From contig NZ_JACRSO010000002.1 in assembly GCF_014384745.1 (NCBI RefSeq), forward strand, positions 372,001 to 436,000: a stretch of 64,000 bases of DNA, written 5' to 3'. Below the pieces are notes generated by a model, which was not told the origin of the DNA, did no database searches, and saw only the letters and a program-made list of their open reading frames with translations. The stretch comes from Luoshenia tenuis (GTDB lineage: Bacteria > Bacillota > Clostridia > Christensenellales > GCA-900066905). Positions 58,986-64,000 of this stretch are shown piece by piece (within the stretch, counting starts at the first letter, position 1; each line of letters starts with the position of its first letter). Both the position numbers and the translations under genes were made by a program.

Positions 58986-60743
58986 TCACTCCCCTAGCAT
59001 CTTTTGCAGGCGCATATAGTCCTCCTGCGCCAGTTCCACTTCCATGACAAAGCCCTGCTCCTGCGCTTCGTCCTTGAGAACCCGCCCCTGCCGGTGTAAA
59101 AAGGCGTGCACATCGCCCTTTGTGTAGGGCAGCAGCCCTTCCCAAAGCTTATAGCGGCTGCGCAGCGCCGCGTCGATCTTTTGCAGCAGCAGGTCGATCC
59201 CCATATCGGTTTTTGCGGAGATGGCCGCATCCACCGGTTCGCGCAGGTCCAGTTCCCGGCGCAGTTCGGCCTTGTTGACCACGGTCAGCGTCGGCCGGCC
59301 CATCGCCCCCAGCTCCCGCAGCACCTGGCCGACGACCTCGTAGTGCTTTTGCGCCTCTCCGCTCGCCCCGTCCACCACGTGTATTAGCAGGTCCGCCTTG
59401 CGCACCTCCTCCAGCGTTGAACGGAACGCATCCACCAGGTCGTGGGGCAGTTTATCGATAAAACCTACGGTATCCACCAGCAGCGCCTCCCGGCCGCTGG
59501 GTAACTCGATCCGCCGGGAAAGCGGGTCCAGCGTTGCAAACAGCTTATCCTCCACAAAGGCTTCGCTGCCGGAAAGACGGTTTAGCAGCGTGGATTTACC
59601 CGCATTGGTGTATCCCACCAGCGCCACCACCGGCACGCTGTTCTGTTCGCGCCGCGCCCGGCGCAGTTCCCGCTGCCGGGCCACCTTTTCGATCTCCTGC
59701 TCCAGCTCGAAGATCCTGCGGCGGATGCGCCGCCGGTCCACTTCCAGCTTGGTCTCGCCCGGGCCTCGGGTACCGATGCCGCCGCCCAGCCGCGAGAGCA
59801 CCTGGCCCATGCCCATCAGCCGGGGCAGCAGGTATTTCATCTGCGCCAGTTCCACCTGCAGCTTGCCCTCCCGGGAATTGGCACGCTGGGCAAATATATC
59901 CAATATCAGCCCCGTCCGGTCGATCACCTTTACACCCCAGGCCTGCTCCAGATTGCGGGTCTGCGCGCCGGTCAATTCTTCGTCAAAGATCACGATATCG
60001 ATCTTCAGCGCCTGGATCTGCAACGCCAGTTCGCTGACTTTGCCGGAGCCCAAAAAGGTGGCGCTGTCCGGCGTCTCCCGGTTTTGTACCGCCGCGGCGA
60101 TCACCTTTGCGCCCGCCGTATCCGCCAGGCGCGCCAGCTCTTCTAAAGGCTGCCCGCCGTTTCCGGCCTCCAGGCCCACCAGCAGCGCCCGCTCCGCCTC
60201 ATCGGCTACCGCTCCGGTCTGGCGCTCCTGTTCCAGGCGGCGCTCCGCCTCGCCGATCAGCTCCAAAAGCTCGCCATGGGGCAGGTGATGCGCCCGCAGC
60301 GGCCCTTCCATCATGCACTTGTCCTTGCCCGCAAGGTAGGCCACGCACATCGTCAGCGGTACGTCCTCCCGGTCCGGCACGGCCAAGGCGGCCATGGCGT
60401 CCAGGCGCAGGCTCTGCAGGCTGCTTAAGTCCACCGCAGAAAGGTGCGGGTCTCCGCCCGGATGGGTATGGATGCAGCGCACCCCGCTAAGGCGCTGCTC
60501 CCCCCGGCGGGTCTGCAGCTGCGGCAGAGTCACCCTGTCGTTATCGCCCAGCGAAATATCGGCAACCATCCCCCGACGGGTAATAAAGACCGACACCTCC
60601 CGGTTCAGCTTCCGGGTCACTTCCGCCATTTTATCCACGATTTCCCGGGGAATAAACAGATCCCGCCGGGGTTCCAGTTCATATAAAGCTTCCAGTTCGT
60701 CCAGGATGCTTTGGCGCACCCCGCTAATGTTACCAGCGATCAT
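58986..60743 (-). CDS. hflX: HflX ribosome-associated GTPase with JAMM-like N-terminal domain
   Basis: 585 residues against about 430 for E. coli HflX. Residues 1-160 form an extra domain with IHTHPGGDPHLSAVDLSSL; the spacing H92-x-H94-x7-S102-x2-D105 is the JAMM/MPN metal-site pattern. The HflX core follows: GSGKVSELALQIQ, DEELTGAQTRNLEQ, KLQVELAQMKYLLPRL, then G1 GYTNAGKST (about 377-385), G3 DTVGFI and G4 NKAE. HflX splits stalled ribosomes and acts in stress. N-terminal extensions with HTH-type motifs occur in other clostridial HflX. Start ATG 60743; weak ribosome-binding site. Confidence 0.93.
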   Translation of the reverse strand: MIAGNISGVRQSILDELEALYELEPRRDLFIPREIVDKMAEVTRKLNREVSVFITRRGMVADISLGDNDRVTLPQLQTRRGEQRLSGVRCIHTHPGGDPHLSAVDLSSLQSLRLDAMAALAVPDREDVPLTMCVAYLAGKDKCMMEGPLRAHHLPHGELLELIGEAERRLEQERQTGAVADEAERALLVGLEAGNGGQPLEELARLADTAGAKVIAAAVQNRETPDSATFLGSGKVSELALQIQALKIDIVIFDEELTGAQTRNLEQAWGVKVIDRTGLILDIFAQRANSREGKLQVELAQMKYLLPRLMGMGQVLSRLGGGIGTRGPGETKLEVDRRRIRRRIFELEQEIEKVARQRELRRARREQNSVPVVALVGYTNAGKSTLLNRLSGSEAFVEDKLFATLDPLSRRIELPSGREALLVDTVGFIDKLPHDLVDAFRSTLEEVRKADLLIHVVDGASGEAQKHYEVVGQVLRELGAMGRPTLTVVNKAELRRELDLREPVDAAISAKTDMGIDLLLQKIDAALRSRYKLWEGLLPYTKGDVHAFLHRQGRVLKDEAQEQGFVMEVELAQEDYMRLQKMLGE

Positions 60744-60766
60744 AAATGTTTTTCAATTCCGTCCTT

Positions 60767-61561
60767 TTAAAAAAATAGTATATCCGGCGCGCGCACCGTG
60801 CCCGTGCGGGTGTAAGCGTCCGCAAAGCCGAAGGGCTGGCCGTTCATATCCCGGAAATTCGCCCGCTGCGCCTCCTCCAGCGTTTTAAAGCGCACCTCCA
60901 TACGGCAGGGCGAAGGGCAGGTCAGCGTCTTCATCTCCGCCAGGCGCGCATATGCGCGCTGCACGCCTTTATAGATTGCCTCACAAGCCCGCTTTGGATG
61001 CAGGCTGACGGCACGATGGAAAGCCATGGCTTTTTTGGTGGCCACGCTTTCGATCCAGGGCATCCATTCTTCGGCCTGGCGCACGCCCGCCTCGTCGCTG
61101 GAAACGAAGATCACCGGCACGCCTACCTGTCCGGCCAGCATCGCGTCGATCTGCATCTCCCCCACCAGCCGCCCATCAATCGTCACGGCCTGGTAAAGCG
61201 TGGAAGCATACGTATGGGCGATGGCGGCCGCAGGGGTAGAATCCATGGCATGATAGCCGACCAGCAGCACCCCGTCATAGCTTTCGTCCAGCATGGGCCA
61301 GCGCCCCGCCACGCAAACGCCAAGGGCGATATCGCACCGCTCGTCAATGGCATCGTAGTCTAGGTTCACGCCTTCGCCGTGGTTGTCCCAGATCACCACC
61401 TGATCCGCGCCCGCGTCAAACAGCGCCCGGGCGGCAGCATTGGCCTCCCGCACCGCCTGTTTGCAGGCAAACGCATAATTGGGTGAAGTGCTCAGCGTAT
61501 CGCCCACCGTGCTGACGGCACAGGCAACGCCCTCCAAATCCACCGCGATCATAAATTTCAT
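60767..61561 (-). CDS. dppA: M55 family D-aminopeptidase
   Basis: 264 residues. Zinc-binding motifs AVDLEGVA (xDxEG), VIWDNHGEGVNLD (DxH.xGxN), LLVGYHAMDST (GxHA) and the Glu/His region SSDEAGVRQAEEW. DppA-like enzymes cleave D-amino-acid dipeptides, such as those from wall turnover. GGGGGAG precedes the ATG. 23 nt upstream of hflX. Confidence 0.92.
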   Translation of the reverse strand: MKFMIAVDLEGVACAVSTVGDTLSTSPNYAFACKQAVREANAAARALFDAGADQVVIWDNHGEGVNLDYDAIDERCDIALGVCVAGRWPMLDESYDGVLLVGYHAMDSTPAAAIAHTYASTLYQAVTIDGRLVGEMQIDAMLAGQVGVPVIFVSSDEAGVRQAEEWMPWIESVATKKAMAFHRAVSLHPKRACEAIYKGVQRAYARLAEMKTLTCPSPCRMEVRFKTLEEAQRANFRDMNGQPFGFADAYTRTGTVRAPDILFF

Positions 61562-61636
61562 TGTTGCTCCCCCGCTTTCTTTTCTCTTTTATATGAATAA
61601 AGGCCTGCACAAGGCAAGCCTGTTATTCTGGTCTGT

Positions 61637-63256
61637 TTACGCCTGCATATCGCCCACCGAATAGGCGATGTTGGTGCCGTGGTCGGCCACGCGCTCCAGG
61701 TTGGTGATCACATCCATAAACAGCATGCCGCTTTGCGGGGTGCAAAGGGACTTATTCAGCCGCTGAATGTGGCGCTCTTTCAATTCATCCTCTTCTTCGT
61801 CGATGATCTCCTCGATATGGGCCACCTGGCTGGTCAGCGTCGTATCGTGGTCGTTAAAAATTCTAAGGGCGATGCGCAGCAGCTCCTGCACGTGGTTGTT
61901 CATGGTTTCCAGCTCGTCCAGCGCGGCGTCGGATATCTTGATATCCCCTTCGATACGGCTGGTGGCATACTCGGTCAGGTTCTCGGCGTGGTCGCCGATA
62001 CGCTCCAAGTCATTAATGGTATGGAACAGGATACCGTTGAGCTTCATATCCGCTTCCGGCAGGTCCAGCTGGTTGGCCTTGACCAGATAGTGGGTGATCT
62101 CATGATTTAAATAGTTGATCACCTGCTCGTGCTGCTGCACGTAATTGACCTGTTCGGCGTTCTTGTGCAAGAACGCGTCCATGGCGCGATTGATGTTGTC
62201 CACCGCCAGATCCGCCATGCGGTTGACCTCTTTGAGGATCTGGGGCACCACCAGCGCCGGCGTGGTCAAGATACGGTCGTCCAGGTATTTGAGCCGGCGC
62301 TCTTCCATCTGCGGGTCTTCGCCCGGGACGATCTTCATGGAGAGTTTGACCAGCAGGTTGCTCATGGGCAGGAAGATGATCACGCCCAGCACGTTAAACA
62401 GCGTATGCGCGTTGGCGATCTGGCGGGAAACATCTCCCGGAGAGAGCGCCTGTATCCCGTCGATAATCGCCGGGAAGCACTGGATCAGCGCAAATACGAT
62501 GACGCTGGAGAATACGTTGAACATCAGATGGATGATCGCGGCGCGGTGCGCGGTCTTGCTGGTGCCCACGCTGGCCAGCATGGCCGTTACACAGGTGCCG
62601 ATATTCTGCCCCAGAATGATCAGATAGGCCGCGTCCAGGTCGATCAGCCCCTGCATGGCCAGCGCCTGCAAGATACCAACGGAGGCGGAAGAACTCTGGA
62701 TGATGGCCGTAAAAGCGATACCGGCCAAAATGCCCAGCACCGGGTTTTTAAAGGCCACCAGCATATTTACAAATTCCGGCACATCCTTGAGCGGCTCCAT
62801 GGAAGTGCTCATCATATCCAGACCGATAAACAGGATGCCGAAGCCGGCGATCACTTCGCCGATGTGCCTAGTAAAGTTCTTTTTGGTGAACATCACGATG
62901 GCCACGCCCGCGAAGATCGCTACCGGCGCCAGCGCCGTCAGTTTAAAAGCGATAATCTGGCCGGTAACCGTGGTACCGATGTTCGCGCCCAGGATCACGC
63001 CCGTGGCTTGGAACAGGTTCATCAGCCCCGCGTTAACAAAGCCAACGGTCATGACCGTTGTCGCGCTGGAACTTTGGATCAGCATGGTGAACACCATACC
63101 TACCAGCATGCCCAAGAAACGGTTGGTCGTCAATACGTTGAGCATGTTGCGCAGGCGGTTCCCCGCCGCGCGCTCCAGGCCGTCGGACATCATCTTCATG
63201 CCGTACAGGAAGAGGCCGAGGCCCCCGGCGAGCGTAGCGATATTCCAAAAATCCAT
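61637..63256 (-). CDS. Na+/phosphate cotransporter with PhoU-like domain
   Basis: 539 residues. Two inverted Na/Pi repeats with the QSSSATT and QSSSASV signatures, many transmembrane segments up to about residue 310, then a cytoplasmic helical PhoU-like domain (LERIGDHAENLTEYA and LERVADHGTNIAYSVGD). Imports phosphate with sodium, or regulates phosphate balance. NptA-like. No pst genes in the window. Confidence 0.93.
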   Translation of the reverse strand: MDFWNIATLAGGLGLFLYGMKMMSDGLERAAGNRLRNMLNVLTTNRFLGMLVGMVFTMLIQSSSATTVMTVGFVNAGLMNLFQATGVILGANIGTTVTGQIIAFKLTALAPVAIFAGVAIVMFTKKNFTRHIGEVIAGFGILFIGLDMMSTSMEPLKDVPEFVNMLVAFKNPVLGILAGIAFTAIIQSSSASVGILQALAMQGLIDLDAAYLIILGQNIGTCVTAMLASVGTSKTAHRAAIIHLMFNVFSSVIVFALIQCFPAIIDGIQALSPGDVSRQIANAHTLFNVLGVIIFLPMSNLLVKLSMKIVPGEDPQMEERRLKYLDDRILTTPALVVPQILKEVNRMADLAVDNINRAMDAFLHKNAEQVNYVQQHEQVINYLNHEITHYLVKANQLDLPEADMKLNGILFHTINDLERIGDHAENLTEYATSRIEGDIKISDAALDELETMNNHVQELLRIALRIFNDHDTTLTSQVAHIEEIIDEEEDELKERHIQRLNKSLCTPQSGMLFMDVITNLERVADHGTNIAYSVGDMQA

Positions 63257-63357
63257 CGTTTTCCTCCCGTGTATCGCTTTTTTAAATTTTTCTACACATC
63301 TCTAGCCAAAATCCATTGTAAAGGATTTTTAATGCAAAATCAATTTAAAATGACGCT

Positions 63358-63843
63358 TTAACGGGCAAATTTACCAAGATTCGACAGTCCTGAGAAATGA
63401 TTTTGTCGCATCGCCTCGTAAACGACGATGGCTACGGAGTTGGACAGATTGAGCGAGCGCGCCGCCTCCACCATGGGGATGCGGATACAATCCTCCAGAT
63501 GCTGGCACAAAAGCGCCTCGGGAAGCCCTCGGGTCTCCTTGCCGAAAACCAGAAAGTCTCCGTCCCGATACTGCACATCCGCATAGGTCTGGGGGGATTT
63601 GGTGCTGGCGTAATAAAGCTGTTGCGGCCGGCAGGAAGCTACCAGCTCCTCCAGGCTCTCCCAACGGTGCACCTGGGTCAGAGGCCAGTAATCCAGCCCC
63701 GCGCGTTTCAGATAACGGTCCTCCAGCGAGAAGCCCAGCTTGCCTACCAGGTGCAGCTCGCTGCCCGTAGCCGCGCAGGTGCGGGCGATATTGCCGGTAT
63801 TCTGCGGGATCTCCGGCTCCACCAAGACGATATGAAATGCCAT
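63358..63843 (-). CDS. trmL: TrmL, tRNA (cytidine/uridine-34-2'-O)-methyltransferase
   Basis: 161 residues, SPOUT fold. PEIPQNTGNIARTCAATGSELHLV (motif 1, split at NIAR), LVFGKETRGLPEALL (motif 2) and IPMVEAARSLNLSNSVAIVVYEA (motif 3; quoted at RSLNLSNSVA) are diagnostic. Methylates the wobble ribose of leucine tRNAs. Confidence 0.95.
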   Translation of the reverse strand: MAFHIVLVEPEIPQNTGNIARTCAATGSELHLVGKLGFSLEDRYLKRAGLDYWPLTQVHRWESLEELVASCRPQQLYYASTKSPQTYADVQYRDGDFLVFGKETRGLPEALLCQHLEDCIRIPMVEAARSLNLSNSVAIVVYEAMRQNHFSGLSNLGKFAR

Positions 63844-63870
63844 TTTTTATACTCCCATCTCTTCTAAAAC

Positions 63871-64000
63871 CTAAGGCTGTAAATACATCATCTGCCCGGC
63901 CACGATAGCGGCACCCGCCAGCAGAACCATGCCCGCGATCACCGCGATGCGGCGGGCTTTTGGCACGCGCTCACCGTATAAGCCCAGGGCCAATGCGGCC
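63871..64000 (-). CDS. C-terminal end of an unidentified membrane protein
   Basis: 43 residues to a TAG stop: a short hydrophobic start (AALALGLYG), a basic loop (ERVPKARRIA) and a final transmembrane helix (VIAGMVLLAGAAIVAGQMMY) before LQP. The loop-helix ending could suit several transporter families; too little is present to name one. It lies 27 nt upstream of trmL. Confidence 0.55.
   Translation of the reverse strand, partial: AALALGLYGERVPKARRIAVIAGMVLLAGAAIVAGQMMYLQP

Noticed and set aside
1..64000. tRNA, rRNA or CRISPR
   Set aside because: No TPsiC-like arms in a tRNA context, no rRNA-like stretches and no regularly spaced repeats with unique spacers; the only tandem repeat (16561-16790) has no spacers.

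Overview
The window looks like a chromosomal segment of a high-GC member of the Clostridia (Firmicutes), probably anaerobic and possibly gut-associated. The reasons are the ctsR-mcsA-mcsB-clpC heat-shock operon, a six-subunit Rnf complex, spoIVFA/spoIVFB-like sporulation genes, an ECF-type corrinoid transporter under a cobalamin riboswitch, McsB arginine kinase, and sortase-type surface proteins. No rRNA, tRNA, CRISPR array or prophage was seen. Genus was not determined. Almost all genes lie on the minus strand, so 'upstream' usually means higher coordinates.

Layout. 1-1300: the start of a U32 peptidase-family gene, dut, and an orphan serine recombinase. 1420-9592: a carbohydrate locus made of a glycosidase-like protein and a FadR-type GntR regulator, then an operon of FGGY kinase, GatD-like dehydrogenase, class II ketose-bisphosphate aldolase, corrinoid adenosyltransferase, PfkB kinase and, as its last gene, a secreted cell-wall-type protein carrying an almost perfect eukaryotic ubiquitin. 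9.7-11.3 kb: acyl-ACP thioesterase, a small FakA-like domain protein and a PH-like membrane protein. 11.3-15.95 kb: clpC operon with a CtsR box. 15.95-16.87 kb: non-coding block of dispersed and tandem repeats. 16.9-19 kb: mtaB and rsmE. 19.1-22.7 kb: an alpha-xylosidase and a secreted phosphodiesterase-like protein. 22.9-31.5 kb: corrinoid uptake operon (B12 riboswitch, 1444-residue wall-anchored DUF4430/PQQ protein, DUF4430 lipoprotein, ECF T, A-A and S components). 31.6-36.9 kb: beta-propeller membrane protein, SAH/MTA deaminase, SAH hydrolase, HAD phosphatase. 37.2-43.3 kb: RNase G, two radical-SAM-linked proteins, SpoIVFB-like and SpoIVFA-like proteins. 43.4-51.6 kb: a shape and division cluster (maf, mreC, mreD, pbp2, minC, minD, minE, rodA, mgsA) that lacks mreB. 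51.8-56.9 kb: rnfCDGEAB. 57-64 kb: FucU, GNAT, HAD, HflX, M55 peptidase, Na/Pi cotransporter, TrmL and the end of an unidentified membrane protein.

Main point of interest: the 1466-2458 gene. Its signal peptide is predicted to end exactly before ubiquitin Met1. By hand alignment the domain matches human ubiquitin at 67 of 76 positions and keeps all seven lysines and the Ile44 patch. The terminal Gly-Gly is replaced by Gly-Ser, which runs on into Ig-like and Cys-pair modules and a QPKTG-type anchor. This predicts ubiquitin displayed on the outside of a bacterium. Second is the riboswitch-controlled corrinoid system with a giant surface protein; three other places in the window also have a B12 connection or dependence. 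Third is the HflX N-terminal domain, which has an intact JAMM-like metal-site motif.
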